The notes below the pieces were generated by a model that saw nothing but the letters and a program-made list of their open reading frames with translations, did no database searches and was not told the origin of the DNA. The position numbers were made by a program, and so were the translations under genes. From the NCBI GenBank assembly GCA_029532415.1, contig JAQOTA010000054.1, forward strand, positions 2,108,001 through 2,172,000: a DNA stretch of 64,000 nucleotides. Reading direction: 5' to 3'. The stretch comes from Marasmius tenuissimus (lineage: Eukaryota; Basidiomycota; Agaricomycetes; Agaricales; Marasmiaceae). Positions 1 through 10,497 of the stretch are shown one piece after another (positions within the stretch are counted from its first letter, which is position 1; each line of letters starts with the position of its first letter).

Positions 1-1535
1 CCCCCGTCGAATTGGTGGAGGCATTAATCGCGAGGTATAACGTCAAAGAGCCTGAGGGGCTACCGAGGGAGCATTCTTTGATTTGGCAACAGAGCAAGGG
101 TGTTCCTGTTCGGTTGCGGGTGGCCAACTTTATCAAGTCATGGCTGGAGGTGTATTGGAGACCTGAGACGGACTATAGCGCGTTATCACCGTTGTGCAAG
201 TTCACGCAGGAGTATATGGCCAAGTTATTCCCTGGACCGGGGGAGAGAATACTTGGGATGATTAGGATGTATGCTGAGCGAGGAGCGGAGCGGGATACGA
301 CGCTGGTTAGTCCAAAGGGCGATAGGACGAGGGACCCAGGGATGTCGCTCAACCCACCGCCGTCGGCTGTGTCGATGTCATTGAATATGAACGGTTCGAC
401 GGAGGTTCCGAGGCCTACGATGACGAAGCCGTTGCTTGCGTTGTTGAGGGCTAAGAACTTCGAGGCGATTGCAATTACAGACTTCGATGCGTTGGAGTTG
501 GCGAGGCAGTTGACGATAATGGAGTGTCGGCTGTATTGTGCGATTACGCCTGAGGAGGTTATGGAGAGTGGGCAGGAGGGCGCGAGGACGCCGGTTAATG
601 TGAGGGCTGTTTCGTCGCTGAGTACGACGATTACGGGCTGGGCCGCAGAGAGTATCCTGAACGAGAAGGACATGAAGAAGAGGACGGGCTTGGTCAAGTT
701 TTTTGTGAAAGTTGCCGATGTGGGTGGTTTCTCTCGTTTGAACTGTTGGGAGGAATGGCTACTTACTGGATTCTTTCTTCCACTATAACAGAAATGCACG
801 ACGCTGCACAACTTTAGCACGTCCCGGTCTATTCTCGCTGCACTTGACTCTTCAACGATTGCCCGGCTTCATCAGACTTGGAATGTAAGCAGCTGGTTTC
901 GACTCGTAGAACTGTCAATGGTTGACTTTTTTTTACTTCAGGGCCTTCCGCAAAAAAGCAAAGTTCAACTCGAAGTAATGCGTCGATTAGCGGATCACAG
1001 TCGCAATTATCGAGAGTACCGTGCAAGGCTTCGGAATACGGCCCCCCCTGCAGTTCCTTTCCTCGGTCTGTACCTCACGGACATCACATTCTGTAGAGAG
1101 GGAAACCCGTCACATCGAGCGAGTCCGTACAATCAGGACAAGAAGCTGTTGAACTTCAACAAGTATCATAAACTCGCCAGGATTGTACAAGGTATGTTCC
1201 ATCAACGTTGACCTGTAATTCGTTTTTGCTTACTGGAGTTGGTGTAGACATGCAGAGATTCCAAGTACCGTACAATCTGAAGGTTATTGATGAAGTTCAG
1301 GAATACCTGCAGTTCGTGTTCAAAGAGTCGAAAAAGAAGGGAGATTTGCAGGATCTCTACCGCAGGAGGTTTGTCTGATGCTTCTTTTGATCTCGGCGAG
1401 TCTGATAGACCATCTGATTACAGTTTAATGGTCGAACCGAAACAGCCTGCGGATGCACCCCCTCCATCACAGCTGTTCGCGTGGACGAGATCACAGTCAT
1501 CAAGTTCGCTGGCTCCTCCGAGCTCAGCGTCATGA
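1..1535 (+). CDS. Ras guanine-nucleotide exchange factor (Cdc25/Sos type), 3' part
   Basis: This is the C-terminal part of a Ras activator that promotes GDP release from Ras; the gene enters from the left edge. The first exon reads the end of a RasGEF N-terminal module (a VRLRVANFIKSWLEVYW-like stretch). The catalytic RasGEF domain follows: FEAIAITDFDALELARQLT, then the LHNFSTSRSILAALDSSTIARLH segment read across an intron, VPFLGLYLTDITF and FNKYHKLARIV. These motifs are diagnostic of the Cdc25 fold. I place introns at 720-791, 885-941, 1192-1247 and 1369-1423, all GT-AG; the last removes an in-frame TGA and joins ...LYRR to SLMVEPKQ. The protein ends in a Pro/Ser-rich tail at the TGA at 1533-1535. 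Upstream domains (often SH3) lie outside the window. The family call is firm; the exact ortholog is not. Confidence 0.9.
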
Positions 1536-2308
1536 TTTTTACGAATTACGCGTCCTACCTTCGTCTCACCGATGTCAATCCTGCGCCTCCTTCTGGGCTC
1601 TGCTGCCCCATCCTCCCCATCCCTGATCCGTTCATCTTTCTACCTATACGGACTCATACCCCGACCTAATGTCTATTGTTGTCTCTCACATTTCGGACTA
1701 TCTTCCCGTCCTTCTGTTCGCACATTGCTTTGTTTATGGAACCATCAGTCACTTCATTTCGATTTGTTTCGGCATTTTGGCATTTGGCATCTGTCTCTAT
1801 ATCATACTCACTACGTATCTCTGATCTCACATATATGTTCTTTACCTCCCCGTTGTGTTTATAATGTTTGGTGTGTTTAGTGTATACATTCGACATTCTA
1901 CTTACGGTCTATGTACCTCCACATTTACCTCTAGGCTCTTTTGCCCTCCCTTTTTAGCTCGTTGTAATTGTTGTGATTAGCTTTGTAATGTTCTGCATAT
2001 TTCCTTGGGTCGAAATGGGATACCTTGTAATGTGGATTGCACCTGATTGTGCCCTCCCATTTCACCACAAAGCGATAAACTTGGGAGACTACGTGGGAAT
2101 TAGTATGCTGTCACCAATCACAAACCTTGGTACTGCAGCGAACCAGCGGGTTGCCATCAGGACAGAAAAACGCGTCGATGTGCGAGACCAGCAAAGCGCG
2201 ATTTGTGTTGTGTACGCGGTAGTGGCGCGGGAAAATCCACAGCGGGGTTTGATTCTCTCGCCGCCGCGCAAACTTTGTTTTTCAAAACTGTGCAGCTTGC
2301 CAAAACAG
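1536..2308. other. intergenic: RasGEF 3' end and promoter of the next gene
   Basis: About 770 bases, very T/C-rich around 1560-2000. The short ORFs on both strands lack family resemblance or codon-like structure. It presumably holds the RasGEF 3' UTR and the promoter and 5' UTR of the gene starting at 2309. I see no repeat or RNA gene. Confidence 0.5.
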
Positions 2309-4509
2309 ATGCAGCTGAGCCAGGCTCACCCTTTGCCTCCTTCGTTGCATCAGTTTCAACAACAAGCTCAACAGGCATTGGCATCTGGTGAGCATATCTT
2401 AGTACTGTCTGGTCTCTATGAATATTCTAATGTTTTCATATTCTGTCTACCTTGCTAGTAGCTGCAGACCATGACCTCAAACGACGCTATCTTGCTCTAT
2501 TGCCACCACAGCAGATCATCGACATATGCTTAACATTTGACCTGCACGTTCCACCTTACATTAAAAGTACAGTATGGCCACTCGATCTGAATGCTGCCAT
2601 CGGATCAATGCAGGAGAAGGAAGGGTCGAGGCAGGGAACACCGGGGCAAACAGAGGAGAAAAAAGATGCAGTTCCTCTTATGGATTCACTGTTCAGTGAA
2701 CTGGAGAATACGCGAGAAGGAGAGAGTTCGAATAATCATCCACCTCAGCCGCAGGAAAAGTCACCACCACCACCACCACCACCACCGACGGCAGCGACGG
2801 CGACAAATGAAGTTGCACCTGTACCGCAACCTCCGCCAGCTGCAGCATCACCAGCACCCACAGCCACATCATCGACACCAACTCCTGTACCTACTCCTGC
2901 ACCCGCACCGCCACCCCAAGGTCGACCACCTATAGGCTACCCCCATCAACCTTACGGTTATCCACATTCTCCCTATTACCCTCAACAATGGGGCACCTAT
3001 CCAATCCGATTTCCCCCGTTCCCTGGTCTCCCCTTTCCACCTTTTCCTGGCCCTCCTCCACCTCCCGGTGCTCCCGGTGCTCCTGGTGCTCCTGTTGCTC
3101 TCTCGTCTGCAAACCCCCCAGCCCCAGTTCCTCCTCCGCAAGTACAAGTTCCACTTCCTGTTCCTCCGCCTCCGCCTCCAGTTCCACCGGCTCCTGATCC
3201 TTCCAGTCAAGATGATCTCCCGAGCTACGAAGACATGATCGTTCAAGTCCTTAGCACACTCCCAGAGGACTCTGAAGGCCTCGTTCCTAAAGATCTATGG
3301 TCGTGGATGGCTTCCCGGTACCCCCTACAATCCAATTTCCGTCCTTCGGCAGGCCAAGCCTTAGGTAAAGCGTACAAGAAGGGCCGACTGGAGAAGAGTG
3401 ATAGCGGAAGGTACAGATTGAATCCAGAATGGAAGGGCGAGGGTGTAAGTGTCGTGTCCCGCGCCTCCGAGCTGTTACCAATGTCATTTACGCGACTCTT
3501 TCCTGTATTGCCTAGACAACTCGAAAAGGAACTCGCCGGCCTCAACTGCAGCCCCCTTCAGCCTCTACACCAGGTTCAGGTGCAGGTGCCAACTCGTCTG
3601 GCCAGCGACCACCACCATTTACGAATACGCCTCTTATTCGTGGTGGTTCTGTTCCCGGACAATTCACGGCGCCTAATGGACAGCCATTGACGATGTTTGG
3701 GTATGGTGGATTCCATCCACCCCCGACCGCGCAGAAAACTGTTTCTACGCACAATAACATCAACGGGGCCGGACAGGGGAGTGGTGGCACTGGTACTGGA
3801 GACTCCGGCGACGCGTTCGAGGCTGCACAGCACATATTGAAAGCTCTCAACTTTGGCGCATTGTTGACTATGGATGGTGAGGATGCGAACGCGGGCGAAG
3901 GAGAGAGCGATAGGAACGCTGGTGCGGGGACAAGTGACATTACAGATAACGATCTGCCTATCCCGGTTGACACTGGCACTGGAGACTCGTTTGATGAAAA
4001 TATTCGAGCGGAGCTCCAAGCACAACTGGCCCTTCTTGCGGTTCAGTTGGGTGAGATTTTGCAGGAGCCGGACTTAGATGAGGTCGACGATGTTACGGTA
4101 CAGGCTCAGGGTTACCATCAAGAGTCGGACGGAGATCCCCGTCCCAGTACACACTGAAGGCGGATCTCAGACTGGATCCCGAATTCAACAGGACCATGAC
4201 AACAACGCCGATCAGAACACGGAGAACGCTAGTCAGGGTCAACAAGCTGACGGGGAAGAGAATGGAATTGAGATCGAGGAGATCGATATGTCAACGCTAG
4301 ATTCCTTATCAGCGGCTATAGGGAACGGGACTGGTGCCACCGACCCCAAACCTCTGCCTGCAACTAGCCAATCGACGGAGAATGTCGAGACGTTCCCTGA
4401 CATACCGCTGGGTGTCGGCGTTGGCGCTGGCGGGGATTCGGAGGTTATAACTTTGGAGGGAATGGAAGACTCGGATTCGGACGCAGATATGGACGAGGTG
4501 ATCGTCTAA
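2309..4509 (+). CDS. proline-rich nuclear protein with linker-histone-like winged helix
   Basis: A protein of about 670 residues. The start at 2309 opens a Q-rich first exon (MQLSQAHPLPPSLHQFQQQ) that splices through intron 2388-2458 into VAADHDLKRRYLALLPPQQ. A very long low-complexity Pro/Ala/Gly region follows, roughly residues 110-260. A compact domain comes next: SYEDMIVQVLSTLPED, then a KDLWSWMASRYPL stretch, then ALGKAYKKGRLEKSDSGRY. Its spacing and its closing K-G-x-L...G-R-Y-x-L-N-P resemble an H1/H5 (H15) winged helix, so DNA or nucleosome binding is inferred. Intron 3445-3515 is well defined. The acidic C-terminal tail (SDSDADMDEVIV) needs one more frame change between about 4080 and 4130; a 40-nt intron 4081-4120 or a 37-nt intron 4112-4148 would do it, or there is an indel. 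Its true role is unknown. Confidence 0.7.
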
Positions 4510-5189
4510 ACCTTACCGTCCAATCCCGACTGCTTTGTCCCTTCCCTGGAGTCGGGCCCTCGTCTGTCCTCAATTTGGGCCATTCGTTGTTCGTGATCGA
4601 AAGCCCAATACAAAGTGGCGCTGTATCCAGCCTTCAGCCTGCCTTCAACTCCAGCTCTTACCGACGCCGTTCCTTTCAAATTATGTCCTCCGTCATAGAT
4701 AGTCGATGTCTCTTTGTGTGGTGGTGGCCCTTGTTCCCACGGTGATCCGAATCTCAATGTTATCGAAGCCAGGGTTGAAAAGGGAGGGCAGAGAGGGTCC
4801 AGGACATATGTGCACGAGATCCCCGAAAGCTGATGACGCGTAACGGATGACGGCGACCTCGGGTGCAGTCGAGAAACGGACTCAAGCGGCTGACGGAGGA
4901 CTTGACATGTCCAGAGTTGAAGGGCTGTAGGCCTGTCTACGAGTTCGAGGCTGCCGACTACCAGAGGACGAGGTTTTCCCGAACTGGGAAGCTGAACGTC
5001 TCGTGTGCTTGAAGGCCGAAGATGTGTAGATTCACGGTGGGGTATCTGTCGGTGTAAAGGGGACTCCCTTGTCATTATGGGGTGGAGAGAGCACTGGCCG
5101 TATGTACTCAATGATACACATCCTAGCGGTTCGTTGTTAGCACGTATGCCACTGGCCCTTCCTCCATACTGGGAGTCCCTCGTAGTCAC
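4506..5189 (-). CDS. doubtful ORF, convergent with preceding gene
   Basis: An open frame of 227 codons on the minus strand whose stop overlaps the last codons of the winged-helix gene. The C-terminal half (a YDGGHNLKGTASVRAGVEGR-like segment and AGYSATLYWAFDHEQRMAQ) looks more protein-like than the Ser/Arg/Pro-rich N-terminal half. I recognise no family, see no signal peptide and no membrane segment. It could be a real lineage-specific gene, one exon of a spliced gene, or chance. Confidence 0.25.
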   Translation of the reverse strand: MTTRDSQYGGRASGIRANNEPLGCVSLSTYGQCSLHPIMTRESPLHRQIPHRESTHLRPSSTRDVQLPSSGKPRPLVVGSLELVDRPTALQLWTCQVLRQPLESVSRLHPRSPSSVTRHQLSGISCTYVLDPLCPPFSTLASITLRFGSPWEQGPPPHKETSTIYDGGHNLKGTASVRAGVEGRLKAGYSATLYWAFDHEQRMAQIEDRRGPDSREGTKQSGLDGKV

Positions 5190-6867
5190 TTGTTTATTCG
5201 AATAATTTATGGGAATACTCTGGCTTTCAATCTCAGTCTGGGTCTGTCGTCGTCGAGTCGTTTGTTTTTTTTTTACCGAATTTGGTCGCCACAGGCTCGT
5301 GCAAACCTAGCCCTTCATTTTGTCGTTCCTCGAGTTTTTTTTTTGACTGAATTCAAGCTGTTCAGCTGGTGGATGTTATAGCTATGGGCTTCCAAGTTGC
5401 TACCCGCCACCACAACTTCAGGGGACTGGGAATTTAGATAGACTCGAGCCTTTCACTACGCCGCGCTCGTGCCTCGCTTCGCTCAGCCTGGGGCACGAGG
5501 GGTCACGAAGTGAGTGGTTCGAGTCTAGGATTCAGACGCGATGGAAAGATTTGGACTCTGGCGCCTGAGGCACAGATCCAGGTGACCGTCTGATAGCTCT
5601 AGTCCGCTGGCAACATCATAGTCGCTGGCCTTCAAGCGGCTCGTGCTTTTATATCTTTTGTTTCACAGAGTTCATATGAAAGCGGAGTGGAGAGACGACA
5701 TTTTCAGTTGCTTTGGCTTTTCACACCTGTCTATAAATCTCTTCTGTTGTTGCCAGGCCTTGGAAGGGTCGGATCGCTCTCCACATGGGGCGAGCACATG
5801 AACAGGATCCCCATGACCGTAGTACCAAGATATGGACCCTTATGGACCCCCTCCCTTGAGCTCACTGGCAGGATGGCGTCCAAGCAAGGAACAGGACCTG
5901 GACTGCTTGAACTCGCCGTCAGGGACCTCGTTGAGGGAGGCCTCGGGACGTCTTCGTCGTGTCTCCACATACCGAAGACCTCCGGGAATGTTCGTCCCGA
6001 GCAGGAGAAATTGAGGTTCAGGGCCACTGCTGACCACTGGCGGCGATTGCCCTGTCCCAGCGTCAGGCCCTCCGTCTATGCCACGCCACCGTCGGTCGAA
6101 CTTAAACTGTCAATGTCGCGTCCGATTTCGTGCCACAGATTAGAGTCTTAGACTCTCAGTCCATTCATCGTCTATATAGCATGGGAATGGGTATGTATAA
6201 TGATTTTTCGGTGGCTCATGACATGAAGCCTAGATTTCCTACTGTTCAGTGCATGCAACACTAATATGGAGAAACATGGCGCGCTTGCAATCTACCCAGC
6301 CTGAGAGGATTCCCAGCTCCGCACTGTAGATTTATGCGAATATCCGGCCGATTCGGAGAGTTCTGAGTCCTAATGACCGACATCAAGACTCGAGAAAGGG
6401 CGGGACTTGCCGCTGATGAAGATGGCTCAAGTATTTGTGAATTTGTGTTGATATTTAAGTCCCAGAACCCATATTAACACAAGCTCTACATGCTGAGAGT
6501 ACGAGCTCAGAGCAAACAGTCCAAGTAGCATCGAGTCGGCGCGACGGATACTATCGCTTCGTGCTGTCTCTACGTGATGTCTCCCTCCGTGTATTGGGGC
6601 AATTAAACCTCTCGTACTCATCCATCACCAGTCACCTCACCCTTTAGACGACCCTTTCTCAAAGCCTCGGGAATCGGGGGGTTCGGGCGCTCGTTATTCA
6701 ATATGCATTGTTGTTTAGGCCTTTGTTTAGGTTACATTAAAAATACACAACTGTCCTGGGCTATGTGGGCGTATGTGTGGTATTGGGGTGTGGTGGGGGG
6801 TATCTATACAAGAGCACAATCGGATTCATACAATACCGAGATGCCAGAATTGCTGGGTGTCAAGTGA
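5190..6867. other. gene-poor stretch between two genes
   Basis: About 1.7 kb without a gene I can support. Around 5690-6150 ORFs are open on both strands over the same bases, and none shows a recognisable family or clear splice structure. The only structured element is the imperfect palindrome at 5441-5525, listed separately. The rest is probably the 3' flank of the minus-strand membrane-protein gene and degraded sequence. Confidence 0.4.
5441..5525. repeat. imperfect 33-nt inverted repeat (hairpin)
   Basis: The left arm (5441-5473, beginning GACTCGAGCC and ending CTCGTGCC) is matched by an imperfect reverse complement at 5492-5525 (GGCACGAG ... GTTCGAGTC). An 18-nt loop separates them. The 8-nt inner stem CTCGTGCC/GGCACGAG and the outer GACTCGA(A/G)CC ends are near perfect, and the middle has a few mismatches. 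It could be a solo foldback-element remnant or a cruciform-forming site. I see no clear target-site duplication. Confidence 0.55.
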
Positions 6868-9117
6868 TTAATCTGCAATGCGCATATGTGGGATAGGTAG
6901 GTGTAGGTGGGTAGTAAGATATTTCGGTATTGTGCCATCAGCTCCAATCCTCCGTTTGAGCCCGTTGTAATGCGTCTCTGACGATGTGAGATTGTCTTCG
7001 GAGCTCGTACGTTTCGGTGGGCAGTGCTCTTCGTCGAAGCGATAGAGTCCTGTTGCATGTGATTCGCGACGTGGATTTGGGATCGTGCGACCGAGCGTAG
7101 GAAAGAGGGAAGGAAAATACATATGAGCATCAACGTTTCGTATGCGCGGGAGAGGTGACAAAACAAAAGAGATAAGGGATACACTTACAGTCGACATGCC
7201 TAAGTAAACAAACAAGCGGGTTGAATTAGCCACACTATTCCTGTCGACTCGCCGGACGAGCCTGGAAAGAGAACCCACCAAAACGTTAGACAAGTTCATT
7301 ACAATCGGGAGTAGGGTGCCGTTGAACTCGCGAGTCGAGCTGTACGTGGGCAGAGCTCAGTATGATTAATTCAAGGAGAGGATCAGGCAAATGAAACGAA
7401 TTAATCATATCAAAGCAACCCGCGATTGCACCCGACCGGGAGAGAACTCACCTCAGGTAATTGCAGGCAATTGCAAGGTTGAGTGCTGACATAAGGGCAA
7501 ATACGACAAAGCCTGAGGGCGCGGTGAGTCGGTCCAGCGTGAGTAAGTAGGGACATGAAGGCGGAGACAGTGACCAAACCTTGGAAAATAAAATGTCTTC
7601 CGAGGCGCCCTTGTGTGCTCCGTATCCGATAAACATGCTATGAAGGGAATCGTCCGTCAGTGACACTCCAAATGGCGAAGTAGAAGAAGAAGGGAAGACA
7701 GCATGTGTAAATGAGTGAACAGACTCTACTCACCACGACGATAATGATTAACATAATAAGATCTATTGAGAAGGCGAGGACCTGATACACACATGCAACG
7801 AAGACCAGGATAAAGGGAATTAGGGGGGGAGAGGAGCGCTAAACATTGGTTTGGAGGAGGAGAGGAGAGAAGGGCACATACCATAACCGCCTGGATGTAG
7901 AAAATGACAACGTACAGATCAGCAAGGCCGAGAAAGGATAGTTTCGTCAAAGCCTCACCCCAGGTCTAACAGCTGCACTCCCATCGGCTGGTGCCAAATC
8001 TCCAGCGAAACAGCCCGACTTTCCGAATAGCAGATAGATCTGTTCGGCCACTGAAGTTGGGAAACAGGTGTAAATGGCCAGCCATACGCGCTTGAGCTCA
8101 GGTTACTCACCGACAAACTGCGTCCCGAAAACCCATATGGACGATGCCGCAAACGATACGAGACAGAGTATCAACGAGTAAAGAACGTAGGGTGATCTTC
8201 CGGTAAAGGCCCATGTCCGGATTATCATGACAACTGGGTGGGGAGAGGGGCTTGGCGTCAGTCTGGATCCTTGACTCGGCCGCCGAGCGCTAGACAATAA
8301 GGGAGGGGGCACACACCTTGCGGGAAAACATGCTGGAATTTGCAGGGCCAAAGGAAGGTTGTGATCGAAAATAGGACGAGGTCGAGGCCACAGAATAAGA
8401 GCGTGATGGTTCAGCAAGTTGAATATTCGATTGTAAAGTTTCGACGATTGGTGGTAGCGAGCGTATGCCTCGGTCAATACTCGGACGTCGAATGGGAGAT
8501 TATGATAAAGTGTGCGTGTACTCACAAAGAGGGTGATGAGTCCATACATGGGATGGACTATTCTTTTGCACATTTCCTCTGGGTGATCGTTGAGGAATAG
8601 CCAGAGGTAGAAGGGAAAGATTGATAGGGTGAAGTAGCGACAGAGGACGTAGGCGTATTTTATGGCAGTCCATTGGGGGGTTGACCAAATCTACTCGCAA
8701 ATCAGAGGGAACATTGCTCAGAGTCAAAGAGAAAGTGGTGCTCACGAGATCCCATTCGTCTTGTATGGAAATCAGCCAGTCGTAGACCGTCATGACGTAG
8801 GCGGCTATCGTGTTGATACCGAAGGACCCGTGTTGGGATCGATGGTGAAGTCGATGTGAGAGTGTTCAGACGAGGTTTGAGTAGCAGATGGCGAGGTCGA
8901 ATCGAATGCAACATATTTCATTATTGGAATGGGGAATGCACGGCTGAAAAGAGATGTACTGACAAGCTGCACAGTATCGACCGCTAAGAGTAAACACATT
9001 CTGTGAGCTCTTAACAATTCAAACTGGATCAGGAGGACCCACTTACACAAGAACAGACCTTGCAGCGCTGTGAATCAACTCTGATATTATATCTGGACTC
9101 AGGGGAACTGATCCCAT
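6868..9117 (-). CDS. DUF6533-type multi-pass membrane protein
   Basis: Reconstructed N-terminus: MGSVPLSPDIISELIHSA, then a 20-nt exon (8964-8983) giving GRYCAA, then AYVMTVYDWLISIQDEWDL, then a WSTPQWTAIKYAYVLCRYFT segment. This is the hallmark of the basidiomycete DUF6533 family (R-Y ... YDWLI...D-E ... W ... K.ly...RY). Exons read as 9047-9117, 8964-8983, 8746-8804, 8526-8690, a 16-nt microexon 8317-8332, and 8111-8233 (VMIIRTWAFTGRSPYVLYS). Later exons carry further hydrophobic helices (PFILVFVACVYQVLAFSI; SGFVVFALMSALNLAIA) and a hydrophilic tail containing NVLVGSLSRLVRR. About seven membrane segments are expected. Function is unknown; a receptor-like role is often assumed only from topology. 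The last junctions (below about 7450) and the exact stop are uncertain. Confidence 0.75.
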
Positions 9118-9600
9118 TGCCTTCTTCCAGAGCCTAGATTAGAGTATCACTTTCCGGACGTTTCGCGTGCTGTTATTCTCGTTCAAAACGACGATGACAT
9201 TATCGTTCTTTTGGTCTTCTTGTCCGTTTCCTCGATCCAATGTCTGGTCCTCGAGGAAGCTGGTACCGTGGAAAAGGGAAGGAAGAAGCTCCGGAATAGC
9301 CTGACGGAGGGATGTCGGGAGGCAGAGAAAGAGGGCAGGGGTAACTCAAGTGCAAAGGATATATACCTGATTGCGAAGTCAGTGAATTGGCAGTCGAGGG
9401 AAAAACATAACAACTCCAGTTGGACAACATGACATTTCGTCCTGGTAGTGATCAAGTGCCCCAAGCGATGTCATTGCTCTCTTGCCGCTCTCACGGCAGT
9501 TGACTGGCAGCTATTAGGACCGTAAGGGACTATAATCTATCAAGTTTTGCTGGTTTAATTCCAACTTTAGTTCAGTAATTCTATAGTTAGTCGTACCCGG
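9118..9600. other. upstream region of the DUF6533 gene
   Basis: Overlapping short ORFs on both strands with no recognisable family. This is presumably the promoter of the minus-strand gene starting at 9117 plus inert sequence bordering the transposase relic. Confidence 0.4.
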
Positions 9601-9880
9601 TCACTCAGAAAGTGCCAGACGATCGGGGTGAAGAACCGCAGCCCAATTTCCAACCCGAACTTCGAATTTCAAGGAACACATGTTGCCTGTTGCAAATGGA
9701 CGCCGGGATTCGGGAGCAGAGTTGGTGGGAACATGTGAACGGTCCTGACAGAAGTTGTGCAGCACGCACGCCGTCAGTATTTTGTTGACGACAGATACAA
9801 CCACCATATTCTGGTGGCGTTGAAGCGGCGTTCCTCGGCCCTTCCAATTCGTTGATCACTGACAAGTTCTGCCGACGCAG
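9601..9880 (-). pseudogene. DDE-superfamily transposase fragment (PIF/Harbinger-like C-terminus)
   Basis: On the minus strand one frame reads NWKGRGTPLQRHQNMVVVSV, then VNKILTACVLHNFCQD. The W-K-G-R-...-L followed by an A-C-x-L-H-N motif is characteristic of the last conserved block of DDE_Tnp_4 (PIF/Harbinger-type) transposases. Only about 60 residues are preserved. The upstream catalytic part is absent, and no terminal inverted repeats were seen, so this is a dead relic. The superfamily assignment rests on one motif block. Confidence 0.55.
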
Positions 9881-10497
9881 TGAACCAGGCCCCGGATTGA
9901 ACAGGGAAAAGGCTCAATTAAGGGAGATACGTACCGTAATAAAACATGAAAAGTGGACAGCGGTAAGCATCGACGTAAATTACGATGCAGTACTGAGTCC
10001 TAGGCTATGTAAAGCGAGTATTATGTAGGCGCTCAATAGCGCACAACGGCGGAGGTGTAGATAGGTGAATCGGACAGGAAAAATGGTTTCGGAGGCTCAT
10101 TTAATGGAAAGTCGAGGTGAGAATGTGGCCATCCAAGCGTTTTGTGGCTCAGGTCTCCTTCCTCTGCATATAGGACGCCAAGGCGTCAGCCCAGGGGTGA
10201 CGACGGTTCAGGAAAAGTCAGAGGGGGAGGGTCCCAGAAGTAGTCGACCGTCTCAGCTATTGGAATGAATCTTCCTCGACGGATCGGTTTATTCAGCACA
10301 ACTAACGCTAATATCGTCGACTGGCCATCACTCAAATTGAAGCGTGGAAGAGGAGAGAAAAGAGCTCAGAGAGGTGGACAAGAAGATCATTGATTGAACG
10401 ACTTCCACTCTTTATCGTGATCATTGTCGCGCTACGTACACAGTATGTACATATTCCAGCCGCATTGTGACGATGTACCGGTCCCAGTCTAATGAAC
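9881..10497. other. intergenic, no gene seen
   Basis: About 600 bases with only short ORFs that lack family resemblance. This is probably the 3' flank of the F-box/WD gene and remnants associated with the neighbouring transposase fragment. Confidence 0.4.

Noticed and set aside
5455..5530. tRNA-like B-box string GGTTCGAGTC near 5516
   Set aside because: No matching A box, no cloverleaf and no acceptor stem; the string is explained by the palindrome.
5687..6151. 154-codon plus-strand ORF in the gene-poor region
   Set aside because: Minus-strand frames are open over the same bases, no splice pattern or recognisable family is present, and the composition looks like chance.
8340..8420. Hydrophobic frame LFCGLDLVLFSITTFLW as an exon of the DUF6533 gene
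   Set aside because: An in-frame TGA lies just upstream with no AG acceptor between, and leaving it out restores the family's Cys-to-RTWA spacing through a 16-nt exon.
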